Assembly: GCF_017945865.1 (NCBI RefSeq)
Contig: NZ_CP072829.1
Span: forward strand, 2,170,001-2,234,000
DNA from: Xiamenia xianingshaonis
GTDB taxonomy: Bacteria; Actinomycetota; Coriobacteriia; Coriobacteriales; Eggerthellaceae
Direction of reading: 5' to 3'
DNA: 64,000 bases
In this document: positions 8,733 through 19,087 of the stretch, in pieces
How positions within the stretch are numbered: the first letter of the stretch is position 1
Layout of the letters: each line of letters begins with the position of its first letter
The notes under the pieces: generated by a model
Told to the model about the DNA's origin: nothing
What the model saw: the letters and a program-made list of their open reading frames with translations, nothing else
The model's database searches: none
Made by a program: the position numbers and the translations under genes

Positions 8733-11700
8733 CTATTCCGACCTCCTCTCGCCCAGACGCCCAAAGCGTCGCCGACACGCTATCCCCAAGGCCCCAGCAG
8801 CCACAAGCAGGCTGCCCAGAGCCCAATAAGGAACTACCCCAGTCCCACCAGTAGCAGGAAGGACATACCCAGGTTCTTCGAATTCTTTGTTGGTGATAAC
8901 GATAGTGCCCGATGTGACGCCATCAGCCTCGCCCTTGATCGCATTGTTCTCGATAGTGGCCAGAGATTGGCTGTCGTCCCCGCCGGTTGTCATACTGACC
9001 CACTGATAGTTCGTGTTCTCTTGCGCAATTTTTTCTTCAACGTAATATTTGTACGTATACTTCTTGCCATTTTCTGTACCCGTTAGCGGCAAGTCCTCAT
9101 ACGTATGCTTCCATGGTTGATCAGCACTACCATATATCACAGTGACAGACCCGCCATACGGTTTGTCAGAAACTTTGTTGCCGTTCTTGTCAAACTTTTG
9201 CTGCATCAAAGTAACGGCGACAGACGAGCCGGTCTTGTCGTTCGATATATCAGCACCATTGCTGTCTTGCCAAACCTTCTGAACCGTAATCGACGTCTTG
9301 TCCGACACTTTGTTGGTGATGGTGGCGATAACGCCGCCGTCGGATGTATGAACGTACTCCGTAGGACCGTCCTGCTCGTACTGACCAGGCAGCTCTTCTA
9401 CTTCATAAGTGTAGACAACTTCTACTTTTTCGCCGTTCTCTTTTTCGAGAATGCCAGAGCTCGGAAGTTCGGTCCACGTTGTTGACCAGTAAGTGCCTGG
9501 CTCGACCGTCACCGGATCCTCGTGTCCCGGCACCTTTTCCTTTTTCAGCAGCACTTCTCCGTCATTATCCTGTGCTGCAGCATGCTCTATGATGCCCCAA
9601 GACACGTCGGAATCCTCGATTTTGTAATTTAAAAGAGTCAAGAGATTAGAGTCGACAAGATAGACCTTTAACTCTACAGGGGTGCTTGGATCGTCATCCA
9701 CTATGCCTTCCACATAGACAGTCTGGGATGCACTGTCAATCACCGGATCGCTGGTAACGTTTAGACCATTGACTGCTATTGGCCGGCCAACTGGAAAAGA
9801 CGAATTATGATACCATTTCAGCTGGTTAAAACTCGCTTCATCAGGCACTCTAAACGTAACCTTTATTTTGTCGCCCTTTTCCACCTCGGGCATGTACTCG
9901 TCATAGTGAACGTTATCGTTCTGTATTATGCATCCAACCTTTAATTCTGTTCCTACATGCTTATTCTCCGGGATCGCATGCGCATATCGATAAAGCTGCA
10001 ATTGGACGAAGCCGTCTTTTTTCTCGACGATATTGCCGTCTTCATCCACCCATTGCTTCTGAGCAGTAAGCGATGTGGTGTTTTTATTCGCCAGAACAAT
10101 GGAGCCAGACTGGATACCGCCATTATGCTTTGTCTGCTCTACGTCTAACGTGAAGCCAGGAATAGCCTTTTCCTCAGCAAGATAGTAATAATACTTGTAG
10201 GATGCGCCGTCTTTCGTACCCTCGACAGGCAGGTCCTTCAGCTGAGCTTTCCAGTTGTCAGACTTCTTGATGGTTAGCGTTTCGCTAAAATCCGGATCTT
10301 TATCGTCGTCCGTAAACGCCCTTTCAGAGGTGACCCCAATTTTTTCATTATTAATGCCAGAAATTCTATGCTCTTTTTCCTCGCCGGAAATAGTTATTCC
10401 GCTTTCGGGAACTTTGTCTATCGTGTAGGTATATATCGCTTCTTTGCTCGAACCCAACATTGCCGTCGCTTCGGGATCACGCTTGAATTCGTATTCGCCG
10501 AACTTATAGCTTTCATCCTTATCACCCCGGCCCTGAATGTACGGAAGCCGCAATGAGATAGTCGCAGAAGCACCTTGTTCTAGGTTTGTTTCATAACTAA
10601 ATGTATCTGTTTCCCAAGAGTAGCTATGTTTCTTATATGCCAACTCCACCTTAAGCGGCACCTGCTTCACATCGCCCGTCGTGCGGTAGCGCTTGACCTG
10701 GACGTTGATCTCATTTGGCAACAATTCTTGGTCCTGTATCGTATTGCCTTTTGCATCAAACCATCTCTTCTGGATGTTGATGTTCGTCTTTCCCAAACCA
10801 TCATCCTTGTTCTTTAAAGTGATGGTGTCGTCATTGGCTCCACCGGCAATAGCAGTGCTCTCGCTTATTCCTGTGGCCTGCTCTGTAACCAGGTCATAGC
10901 CTTCGACCTTTTCCTCGGTGACGTAATAGGTGCAGTTGTACTTCTTGCCCGTGATCGGGTCTTGATACGCGGTCGGCAGATCGGTCCACGTATGAGTCCA
11001 GCTCTTGGCAGGATCCTCATCCCACTGAAGCGTCACCGGCTCGCCCAAAGCCACGCTTTCGGAGCCGGCTGCGCTGGCATCGTCACCGGTACTAGCGGAT
11101 GAACGACTCGAGGATGCGCCGCTGCTTAGTTTTTCGTAAGTAACGTTAGATACTTGATAAGTAGCGCCAAACCCGTTTGGCCCAATACGCATAACAATCA
11201 AGTTGTCAGCCACAGTTCCGGTAATAATAGGATCGTATGTGCCTGAGGCATAACCCACTTTAGCGTTTGCCAAACCGGACACATTGGCGGCTACATCAGT
11301 AGCACTGTCACCAAAATTCCAGCCTGAGCCTGGCTTGAAGTAAATCTTTATCTTAACGTTATCCCCGAATGCAACATCGGACAAAGGAACAGGCGGATAC
11401 AGAGATTCGCCAGTCGCCCTATCAACTACGTTAACCTTTACTTCCTCGCCTTCATTCCGCACCTGATGAAGCTGAACCTTTGCCTCACCAGTTGTCTTAT
11501 TGGCAAGTTGATTGCCGTTTTGGTCGAGCCATTGCTTATTGACGGTAATGCTGGTCTTGGGAGTATCATCCTTCTTGTTTACCAGCGTTATCAGGCCATT
11601 CTGGATACCATTGTTATTCTGGGTTTTGCCAAAGTCCTGGATGAACCCATTATCTGACTGGTCTTCCACTATGAAGTATTGGTAGTAATATGCAGGTGCG

Positions 11701-14700
11701 ACATCGCCTTCCGGAAGGCTGCATACAGGCAGCTCGTCCAACGTCTTCGACCAGCCATTGCTTGCGGTCAGCTCTATAATTTGCGGTTCGTAATCCTTAT
11801 CCAGCTCGCGCACAGACGCATCAGGGGATTTCGACGTGACCGTTGCAGGGACATCTGCAAGATCTTCCGCATTAAGGCCGTATAAGTCAACAACTCCACC
11901 TTCTGGTACGGTTTCAAAGGTATGCGAATACACGGCCTTACCAAGGTACTTAGCTTCATCTAGCTGAGAAGTGGCCTGGACATCTTTCTTGAATTCCTGA
12001 TTGCTATAGGATCCACTCTGAGAACATCCGATCCACTTCGAATCATTCCAGTCACCTTGGCAGGGCAAAATCAGCGATACCGTTACCTTCGAACCCCGCT
12101 CAACATAGGCGGTATAGTTGTAGAGGGTGTTGTTGCTGCCGTTCTCTATTAAACGTAAGTCGAATGGCACCACCTCATCTGCCGGAATACGGTAACGCAT
12201 CACCTTCGCCGCAATCTTGTCAGGCGTAGCCGTACCAACATCGACGTTCGTCAATTCGTTGCCGTCGACATCTTGCCATTGTTTTTGGACGCTGATGTCG
12301 GTCGTCGCTAGCTTTTTGTTTTCGACCATGAAGGTTTCGCCTGTTGTTATGCCTTGTTGCTCCACAAGGCTGACATAGCCCGCAGGCGGGTTGGTTTCCT
12401 TTATGAAGTAGTAATAATAACCAGTGACGTTGTTTTGGGCATCCGAAGTAGAGTACTCCAAGTTTCCAATGGTCTTTTCCCACTTGCCGTTGTCGGGAAG
12501 CGTATAGGTGCCGACTTTCTTGACGGTATCACTTTCTTGGATGGTATCGAGATTGACGGTATTGGGGTCAAACGCGCCGGGGGCTTGCTCAGACCAAACG
12601 CGATACACGTCGAAGGTCACTTCGGGCAGATTTTCCGTCAGCTCATGTCCGGACTCGTCGAGCCATGACTTCTTGATCTCGATCTCGTCAAGCTTCTTTT
12701 CCTTGTCCTTGAAATAGGCAGGCTGGCCTTCTCTGTAAGCAACGCCGTCGAACCCTTCTGGAAGCGAAAGAGGATAGGTGGTTGTGTCAGAATGGAAGAC
12801 ATAGAAGCAGCATGGGTCGTCATTTATCTTGTACCCCTCGGGCGCTTCTATTTCCACCAGCTTGTAGGCGGTGTTGTATGCCAGCTTATCTAACTTGATA
12901 GCGCCCTTGCTTCCGCTGACGAGAGGCTCAGCTTTCACTTTCTCGTAATCGCCTTTTTCTTTCTTGTACTGGTACAAGTCGAATTTGGCGCCCGGTATCG
13001 TTGCTTGCGCGTTGTCTCGATCGATCTTGTAGAACGTGAGACCTTTGATTTGGGCACCGGCAGAACTCTCGGTCACTTGGAGCTGCGTGCTGTCAGTAGA
13101 GTCGCCTATGAATTTCGTGACGCCTTCAAGGCTTGCCTGGTTGTTGACGTTGGTCCATCTGCCACCATCGGCCGCCAGCTGGTATTGGTATTCCACGATA
13201 AGATGCTGCCCATCGGGAATGGTTATTTTCAAGGTTTGGATCTGTTTGCCGTCTTTGATCTCTTCTTCGTACGTGTAGGGGCACGCGTTCGTGATGTCTT
13301 CACCCTTGTTATTGCTGCTATCAGCTTTGTACACTTTGACCGAATCAGGCACAAGAGTAGCCGTTGTCAAATAATAGGGGTTGTATTCCAGGGACACGAT
13401 GTCGATAAGCGTAAGCTTGTCCGGATTCTCGCCCCCCGCTACAGCAGCTGGCAGAAGGTCCTTCCCCTCAGGATTTATGTCAAGCGAATAAGGAATGACG
13501 TTTGCCGCAAACGAGCTGGTATTTTCAAGATACTTGCCATGGCTTTTGCTTAATACCGAAGGACGCTCGTCTTTGGTTATGACCTGCGTTTGGCCGTCTT
13601 CGCTCGTGAAGGTATGCTCGCTGTCGGTGACTTGAGCAGAGTTTGCGAGCGTTGCAGTGCCAACAGTGGTCTCTTCGTTCACCTCCCATTTGTAGCCTTC
13701 GGGAACTTTTACGCCAACGTAGAACCGATATGCCTTCACCAGCGTAGTCGGAACCGTAGAAGAATCCGTCAATTTTGCAAGCGCTTCAGGAATGATCACC
13801 GTAACTGTGTTCTCTTCAGATTTGCTGAAGCCGATGGTGTACGACTCGTCAGCAACCGTGACCGTCCTTTCGCCTTCCTTTGCCAGATCAACAGGGGTGA
13901 ACGCATCATTGCCATTGGCGTTCTTTCCGTACAAAGAGAAGCGCACAAGATCTACGCCTTCGGGAAGATGCTCTGTGAGGACCAGATCGCCGCCCTCGTA
14001 CTTGACGGGCATCGTAAGATTGAGTTTCCACTCGAAAACGCCTTCATTGTCGTTGTGCTTGTGATAGGTTGTCTCGTTGTTGCTGCCGTCCTTGCTGTCC
14101 TGCTTCGTGAGAACAGGCTTTGTCGGACGATATTCATCCTTGGAAGAAGAGTCCACCCGGTAGCCATTGCTCACTATATAGCTGCCGTTCCTGAACTCCT
14201 TTGTACCGGTGGCTCCAGTCACGTCAGCCGTAGATGAATAGCTGAATGAGATTTCCTTGCCTGTCGCCAAGTCTTTTTTGAACGTCACTTCGATTTTCGT
14301 GTATTTGACCCCACTCTGCGGAGCGCCATGAGGCCCAACCCAGCTGTTGCCGGCGTCGGTGCCCCAAAGATTCACTGTGCAGTCGCCACAATCAGCACCA
14401 TCCGCGCTTGCTTTGAGACGATCCAAGAGTTCAACAGCTTGCTCAGTGGTGAACCACTGGTTGTCTTGCAACTCGTCGGTAAACGTCCAACCGGCTTTCA
14501 GAGGCGCCTGGTCGGGCCTGATTGAAACATTCCAGCTGTTAACGGCATACGTCTTTTCGCCTTTTTCATCGGTCTGCGTCTGCTCAACAGAGCCCGTACC
14601 AGTCTTCCGAAGAGGGCTGTTTGACTGGTTGTGCTCTGGACCATACACGTCATCGGTAATATCCGGCGCGTATGGATTTGCCGGGTCTGCCGGGTCCAGG

Positions 14701-17474
14701 ATCGCCTGGTTCATGGCTTGAGTGCTCCCGAGAGCAGCTTCGTCAGGCGTGGTATAGGTAACGGTGAACGTGCCTGTTGTGCCAGTGGGGAAAGTGTAGG
14801 GCAAATCTACTTCTTGCTCTGTGCCGCTTTCGCCTTTCAGGGTCACCTTGCCAGTATAGTCAGCACCATTGAACTTGTCCTTGAGCGTCCACCCACCAAT
14901 GTCTAACCGAGATTGGTTGATGGTTACAGTCCATTTGATCTGGCCGTCCCCAGTTTTCTCGCCCTTCTTCTCAAGCACCTTCTGCGTAATTTCCGTATGA
15001 GTAGAAGCAGACGCCTTCAGCGTGCCGTCGTTGGTTATTGTGGTCGCAGTTGCCGTGTTGCTTACATATGTCGTGCTGTTTTGCTGCAGGTTCGTTGCCT
15101 TCACGGTGTAGACAAGCGTGCACGTCTCGCCTGCCCCGAACTTTGGCAGGTCGCACGAAACGGAACTGCCGGAGATGTCTTTTTCCACGCGATGATCGCC
15201 TGGTCCCGTTATGGTCACCTTCCCCGTGCCAACCGCATTTGACAAGACATCTTCCAGATGAACCTTATCTGCGGTGCCAGTCGTGCTGCTAACTATGACC
15301 TTGTAAGTAATCGCACCGTCACTTTTGTTGTATTCGCTAGCGCTCTTTTTCACCGACAACTTGCTTTCATCTTCCTGCGTCTTGTCTACAAGCACGGGAA
15401 TATCCAGGTCGTCCTTGAACGGAAGCTCTATTGAAGTGCCATTGCTCGTATCGATTTGTTCTATATCGCAAACGATATTGATGTAGCCGTCAATTTCGCT
15501 GGTCTGGTTTTGCTCGACATAATTGTCCGTGAATTCAATCTCTATCCTGCCGTCGGCAGTAATGCTGTACGTGCCAACTTTGTTTTTGTGCTCGTCGTAT
15601 ACCGTACCGTTTTCTTGATTGACAAGCTTGACGGCGTCAGGCATCTCGTAATAGATCTTGTTCGCCTTCTTGCTCAAAGTCTCCGGCTTGAGCTTGTACG
15701 CGATATTAAACTTGAGCTGGCCTTTTCCATCCACCTTCATGCCATCGGTAACAGGGGTCCAGCCTGACCACTGGTTCTGCCGATACTCTACGGTAATGTC
15801 GGTAATAGAATCCTTGAAGTCGATTCCGTTTCCAGCGGCAGTGGGCTCCAAAGTGTCCGCAGCGTCCAAAAGCAGCATTGGAGACATCGTCCGCCGCATG
15901 GAACGCAGGGAGAGCGTGCGGGACTTGGCGCTCATGACGCTAGTCGTTTCGTCTGACGTCTCGGATTCGATAGCTGTATCAGTGCCAGTCGCTTCGGTGG
16001 CTGCCGCTGCTTTTTGAGTCTGGTCGACAAGCGTGCGCAATGTTGCACCTGCGACGTTCTCGTAAAACTCTTCAGGCAGTTCCTCGGTTCCTTGAGTTTC
16101 ACCGTCGGCTTCGAGCTTCTCGAGCTTTTCCTCTTCCTCCACGATGCTGGCACCGTCGGAGGCGGCAGCGGGGTCTTTCTTCTCCGTGCCTGTTGTAGTC
16201 TGCTGCTCTTTGCCCGTCTCGGAAACAGGCTGTTTATCAGGCGATTGCGTATTGTCGGCCGCGCCCTCTGCCGGCTTGTCAGTCGGCTGGCCGGCGGCTG
16301 GATCGGTCGGCTTGGTCGTGCCGCTGCCTTCGCCTTCCGTCGTGCCAGCGCCGGTGCCGATGCCGCCCTCGGTCGTGCCGCCCGATTCGGTGGCGGGCTT
16401 CCCGTTGTTTTCGGTGGCGTTCGTTTCGCCTTCTACCTTATTATTAGTATTCGTAGCAGGGTCGGTACCGCCTTCCGTCGTGGTAGCGGCCGGCTTCTTG
16501 GGCTCGTCCGAATCGGTGGACTCGCCGTCCATGTTCTGCTTGGTGTTGGAGGCATTGTCGGGATCGAACTTGTTAATGGGGACAACGCCGCCGTCGGGGC
16601 TTTCCGCCCGCTCCTGCATGCCTGCGATGTTGCAATACCCCAAAACGGTCGATTCGCCGATCGTGCGGTCCTCTTCGACCACTGCATTGTTCACATCGCC
16701 TTCGATGATGTTCATCTGGGCCAAGTCGCTGTTCACATGGCTGACGACGGCCGTGTGGTCCGCCTTGCCGTTGCCGTCTTCGTCGAAGAACACGATGTCG
16801 CCCGCTTCGGGCGTGTAACCCGCCGCCGGCGTGTACGCCCCAGCCCTCTGCAGCGCTGCCGTCCAGGCGTATGCGCCGCTTTCGCGCGGGACCTTGCTCA
16901 CCTCGACATTGGCGTAGTCCAGGCAAAAGCCCACGAACAGGCTGTCCCAGGCGCCATAGGGGTTGTCGTTCCAAGCGCCGTAGCGCGTGTAGCCGTGGCG
17001 CTCGCCGTCTTCTCCCATCTGGAAGTTCTGGTCGCTTTCGGCGTAGCCTATCTGCGTCTGAGCCACGGCAACCAGGTCAGACGCCCAATCGCCCGTCAGA
17101 TTCGCCCCCTCCGTGGACGCGGCCCACTGCTCGGGCGTCTCGACGTCGGCCTCGGGGTTGGAGTAACACGACGCGTCGTGGGTATGCTCTTCCATGTCGC
17201 ACGTCAGCGTTTTGACCGTGCATTCGTCGGTGTGCGTGTGATCAGGATCTTCTGCCGAGTCGCAGGTGTATTCGACGGTGTAGCACGCCTCGGAGTGAGT
17301 ATGCTCGGGGATGCCGCACATGGCCTCGTTCGTGGTGGCGATGCCCTCGATGTGCAGCCACACGACGACGCACAGAACGACCATGACCGCAGCGAGCGCA
17401 AAGAAGCCCATCTCGCGGTGGCGCTTCTTCTTGTCGTTCACGAACGACGCGGCTATGTCTGCGGTTCTCTTCAT
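8733..17474 (-). CDS. giant LPATG surface adhesin with CHAP-like and Cna_B repeats
   Basis: About 2913 residues, from an ATG with GAGG six bases upstream. A TTG two codons earlier is less likely. Order: membrane/signal helix (about 22-45); three Cys/His motifs of the HTHxxxCY kind (about 55-110); a CHAP-like domain (about 128-290) in which the usual Cys after Trp is Asp (WDSLFVGFC, near 175-180); a low-complexity Thr/Gly/Pro/Glu stretch (about 300-480). Long beta-rich adhesin modules follow, with a SpaA-type domain ending YKLVEIEAPEGYK. Six Cna_B repeats begin with TxIxVxKxWxD near residues 1596, 1725, 1974, 2230, 2466 and 2727. LPATGG, a membrane helix and an RRRFGR tail end it. It is probably the pilus tip or a stalked adhesin attached by the class C sortase. 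Confidence 0.93.
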   Translation of the reverse strand: MKRTADIAASFVNDKKKRHREMGFFALAAVMVVLCVVVWLHIEGIATTNEAMCGIPEHTHSEACYTVEYTCDSAEDPDHTHTDECTVKTLTCDMEEHTHDASCYSNPEADVETPEQWAASTEGANLTGDWASDLVAVAQTQIGYAESDQNFQMGEDGERHGYTRYGAWNDNPYGAWDSLFVGFCLDYANVEVSKVPRESGAYAWTAALQRAGAYTPAAGYTPEAGDIVFFDEDGNGKADHTAVVSHVNSDLAQMNIIEGDVNNAVVEEDRTIGESTVLGYCNIAGMQERAESPDGGVVPINKFDPDNASNTKQNMDGESTDSDEPKKPAATTTEGGTDPATNTNNKVEGETNATENNGKPATESGGTTEGGIGTGAGTTEGEGSGTTKPTDPAAGQPTDKPAEGAADNTQSPDKQPVSETGKEQQTTTGTEKKDPAAASDGASIVEEEEKLEKLEADGETQGTEELPEEFYENVAGATLRTLVDQTQKAAAATEATGTDTAIESETSDETTSVMSAKSRTLSLRSMRRTMSPMLLLDAADTLEPTAAGNGIDFKDSITDITVEYRQNQWSGWTPVTDGMKVDGKGQLKFNIAYKLKPETLSKKANKIYYEMPDAVKLVNQENGTVYDEHKNKVGTYSITADGRIEIEFTDNYVEQNQTSEIDGYINIVCDIEQIDTSNGTSIELPFKDDLDIPVLVDKTQEDESKLSVKKSASEYNKSDGAITYKVIVSSTTGTADKVHLEDVLSNAVGTGKVTITGPGDHRVEKDISGSSVSCDLPKFGAGETCTLVYTVKATNLQQNSTTYVSNTATATTITNDGTLKASASTHTEITQKVLEKKGEKTGDGQIKWTVTINQSRLDIGGWTLKDKFNGADYTGKVTLKGESGTEQEVDLPYTFPTGTTGTFTVTYTTPDEAALGSTQAMNQAILDPADPANPYAPDITDDVYGPEHNQSNSPLRKTGTGSVEQTQTDEKGEKTYAVNSWNVSIRPDQAPLKAGWTFTDELQDNQWFTTEQAVELLDRLKASADGADCGDCTVNLWGTDAGNSWVGPHGAPQSGVKYTKIEVTFKKDLATGKEISFSYSSTADVTGATGTKEFRNGSYIVSNGYRVDSSSKDEYRPTKPVLTKQDSKDGSNNETTYHKHNDNEGVFEWKLNLTMPVKYEGGDLVLTEHLPEGVDLVRFSLYGKNANGNDAFTPVDLAKEGERTVTVADESYTIGFSKSEENTVTVIIPEALAKLTDSSTVPTTLVKAYRFYVGVKVPEGYKWEVNEETTVGTATLANSAQVTDSEHTFTSEDGQTQVITKDERPSVLSKSHGKYLENTSSFAANVIPYSLDINPEGKDLLPAAVAGGENPDKLTLIDIVSLEYNPYYLTTATLVPDSVKVYKADSSNNKGEDITNACPYTYEEEIKDGKQIQTLKITIPDGQHLIVEYQYQLAADGGRWTNVNNQASLEGVTKFIGDSTDSTQLQVTESSAGAQIKGLTFYKIDRDNAQATIPGAKFDLYQYKKEKGDYEKVKAEPLVSGSKGAIKLDKLAYNTAYKLVEIEAPEGYKINDDPCCFYVFHSDTTTYPLSLPEGFDGVAYREGQPAYFKDKEKKLDEIEIKKSWLDESGHELTENLPEVTFDVYRVWSEQAPGAFDPNTVNLDTIQESDTVKKVGTYTLPDNGKWEKTIGNLEYSTSDAQNNVTGYYYYFIKETNPPAGYVSLVEQQGITTGETFMVENKKLATTDISVQKQWQDVDGNELTNVDVGTATPDKIAAKVMRYRIPADEVVPFDLRLIENGSNNTLYNYTAYVERGSKVTVSLILPCQGDWNDSKWIGCSQSGSYSNQEFKKDVQATSQLDEAKYLGKAVYSHTFETVPEGGVVDLYGLNAEDLADVPATVTSKSPDASVRELDKDYEPQIIELTASNGWSKTLDELPVCSLPEGDVAPAYYYQYFIVEDQSDNGFIQDFGKTQNNNGIQNGLITLVNKKDDTPKTSITVNKQWLDQNGNQLANKTTGEAKVQLHQVRNEGEEVKVNVVDRATGESLYPPVPLSDVAFGDNVKIKIYFKPGSGWNFGDSATDVAANVSGLANAKVGYASGTYDPIITGTVADNLIVMRIGPNGFGATYQVSNVTYEKLSSGASSSRSSASTGDDASAAGSESVALGEPVTLQWDEDPAKSWTHTWTDLPTAYQDPITGKKYNCTYYVTEEKVEGYDLVTEQATGISESTAIAGGANDDTITLKNKDDGLGKTNINIQKRWFDAKGNTIQDQELLPNEINVQVKRYRTTGDVKQVPLKVELAYKKHSYSWETDTFSYETNLEQGASATISLRLPYIQGRGDKDESYKFGEYEFKRDPEATAMLGSSKEAIYTYTIDKVPESGITISGEEKEHRISGINNEKIGVTSERAFTDDDKDPDFSETLTIKKSDNWKAQLKDLPVEGTKDGASYKYYYYLAEEKAIPGFTLDVEQTKHNGGIQSGSIVLANKNTTSLTAQKQWVDEDGNIVEKKDGFVQLQLYRYAHAIPENKHVGTELKVGCIIQNDNVHYDEYMPEVEKGDKIKVTFRVPDEASFNQLKWYHNSSFPVGRPIAVNGLNVTSDPVIDSASQTVYVEGIVDDDPSTPVELKVYLVDSNLLTLLNYKIEDSDVSWGIIEHAAAQDNDGEVLLKKEKVPGHEDPVTVEPGTYWSTTWTELPSSGILEKENGEKVEVVYTYEVEELPGQYEQDGPTEYVHTSDGGVIATITNKVSDKTSITVQKVWQDSNGADISNDKTGSSVAVTLMQQKFDKNGNKVSDKPYGGSVTVIYGSADQPWKHTYEDLPLTGTENGKKYTYKYYVEEKIAQENTNYQWVSMTTGGDDSQSLATIENNAIKGEADGVTSGTIVITNKEFEEPGYVLPATGGTGVVPYWALGSLLVAAGALGIACRRRFGRLGERRSE

Positions 17475-17486
17475 GTTCAACCTCGT

Positions 17487-18152
17487 CTAACGCACCAGTG
17501 ACAGCCTTTCGAGAGGCCATATCCGTACCAAGATGCGACCGACGATCTGGTCTTCCTCAATCGATCCGATGGCGGTGCTACGGCTGTCCACCGAAGTGGA
17601 GCGATGGTCGCCCATCACGAAGTAGCGGTTTTCAGGCACCTGGTAGGGTAGGGTTATGTCGCATTCACCCAGGGCTTTCTCGGTCAGGTAAGGCTCGTCT
17701 AACTCCTCTCCGTTCACGTACACCGTTCCGTTTTCGTCTATATCCACGTAATCGCCCGGGCCTGCGATGACCCGTTTGATCAACAATTTGTTCTGGAAGT
17801 AGAAGCCGCACAAGTCGCCGGTTTCAAAGTCATCGGTCTTGAACAAGATGACGATGTCGTCGTTGCACAAGGTCGGCTCCATGCTGCTTCCCGTCACCTG
17901 CAGCACCGGGAAAAACAGCGTGACCACCAGCACCGCCGCAGCCGCAACCACGATAAGCGCATACACGGTCGTACGAAACGCCCGACCAAAATCGCGACGG
18001 TACTGCAACCGGTCGCGTTCGGCCTCGACCGCTTCAGGGCTGGGAACGTCGGACAGGCTTTCCGCAGGGAAATGCACCGCCGTCTGCTCCGGCTGCTCTT
18101 CTTGAACTATTCGGTTGTCAGATGCTTCCCTCTTCCTGCTGTTCCTTTTCAC
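17487..18152 (-). CDS. lepB: signal peptidase I (Ser/Lys dyad)
   Basis: A 221-residue type I signal peptidase. A 60-residue acidic cytoplasmic N-terminus precedes one membrane helix (about 62-82). Ser90 lies in TGSSMEPTL, Lys126 in LLIKRVIAGPGD, and the C-terminal GDHRSTSVDSR box is intact. All bacterial type I catalytic motifs are present. It starts at GTG 18152 and ends 12 bases before the giant adhesin start, so it is almost certainly co-transcribed with the pilus genes and serves them. The window therefore carries two unlike signal peptidases for two groups of surface proteins. Confidence 0.93.
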   Translation of the reverse strand: MKRNSRKREASDNRIVQEEQPEQTAVHFPAESLSDVPSPEAVEAERDRLQYRRDFGRAFRTTVYALIVVAAAAVLVVTLFFPVLQVTGSSMEPTLCNDDIVILFKTDDFETGDLCGFYFQNKLLIKRVIAGPGDYVDIDENGTVYVNGEELDEPYLTEKALGECDITLPYQVPENRYFVMGDHRSTSVDSRSTAIGSIEEDQIVGRILVRIWPLERLSLVR

Positions 18153-18188
18153 CTCTGCCTGCTTCGCATATCCGCGTCGCGCGACGCC

Positions 18189-18761
18189 TTACTGCTGGAT
18201 AGGCGGCCGAGCTGCAAGGCTTCCGACTCCTTCCAGCACTTTGTTGGCTTCGCGCAACGTGCGTTCTGCCTGGTCATAGGCATCGTGGGCACGCTGGTCG
18301 GCTTCAACGAGCAAATCTTGAGCCCGCTGTTGGGCCTGGGCCTCAATGGCTTGGGCCCGAGCTTGCGCCTCTTCGATCAGCGCGTTCGCTTGGTCGTTGG
18401 CCTGAGCCAACAGCTTGCTGGCCACCTCGCGCGCGTCCGCCACGATCTCGTCTGCTTTTCCGCGAGCCTCGGCTTCAGACGCCTGCACAGAGGAAAGGTA
18501 CTGATCAGCGGCCTGTTGAGCCCGATCAAACACCTTGTTCAGCGCCAGAGACGCCTCAGCTATCGAACCGGCCTGCGTCATGACCAATGAGCGTTCGTTC
18601 ATCTGGTTCCGAAGCTTTTCCAGCTGCTTTGCCTGTTCAGCCTCGTTTTGCTGCAGGGCATAGATGACCTCCACCAGCTCCCTGCGGCCCATTTTCCTCA
18701 AACGATCATCGATCTCGCTCGACTGATCCTGCTGCTTTTTGTTGCGCTTCTTGATAGCCAC
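18189..18761 (-). CDS. coiled-coil protein, DivIVA/AtpF-like
   Basis: A 190-residue protein with no membrane segment. From about residue 35 to 175 it is a nearly continuous Ala/Gln/Glu-rich coiled coil (for example QARAQAIEAQAQQRAQDLL). This is the composition found in DivIVA-type and ATP-synthase-b-like filaments. The start is GTG with AGGGCGAAG upstream. It ends 36 bases before the signal peptidase gene, so it probably leads the pilus operon. A cytoplasmic scaffold that positions pilus or cell-wall machinery is a reasonable inference. No exact family is claimed. A -10-like TATACT on the minus strand lies near 18804. Confidence 0.75.
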   Translation of the reverse strand: MAIKKRNKKQQDQSSEIDDRLRKMGRRELVEVIYALQQNEAEQAKQLEKLRNQMNERSLVMTQAGSIAEASLALNKVFDRAQQAADQYLSSVQASEAEARGKADEIVADAREVASKLLAQANDQANALIEEAQARAQAIEAQAQQRAQDLLVEADQRAHDAYDQAERTLREANKVLEGVGSLAARPPIQQ

Positions 18762-19009
18762 CTTCGCCCTGCACCTCGACTTTTGATACGGAAAAACATT
18801 CTGAGTATACTACGAGAAATGAGACTCTCACAGTAGCCTAGGCAAAAATACCTCATTTTTTGTTGATCGTCATAAATGCTGTTGACAACGTTAAGATCTG
18901 CGGATATGCGGTGAGAACGCCCGGATTTGGACAAAAGCCAGGAGGCGAAGAGACGGAAGTTCGGGGGGCGGCAACCGAAAGTTGAGGCGTTGGCCGCCTC
19001 TCGCAAAAG

Positions 19010-19047
19010 AACCCACCCGCCCGGTGCAAGTGGGGCGGGTGGGTTTT
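19010..19047 (-). terminator. bidirectional hairpin terminator
   Basis: AACCCACCCGCC pairs with GGCGGGTGGGTT. T-rich flanks lie on both sides. It terminates the 19088-24430 transcription unit on the minus strand. The stretch 18762-19009 otherwise contains a weak GAGGC/GCCTC hairpin and no gene. Confidence 0.8.
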
Positions 19048-19087
19048 CGTTGCTTGTTGCTCGTCCTTGTTCGCGGAGCGTCTGCTG

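Noticed and set aside
16014-17501. Long plus-strand ORF opposite the start of the giant adhesin
   Set aside because: Antisense to the CHAP region, Arg/Ala/Val-rich and without a family pattern.
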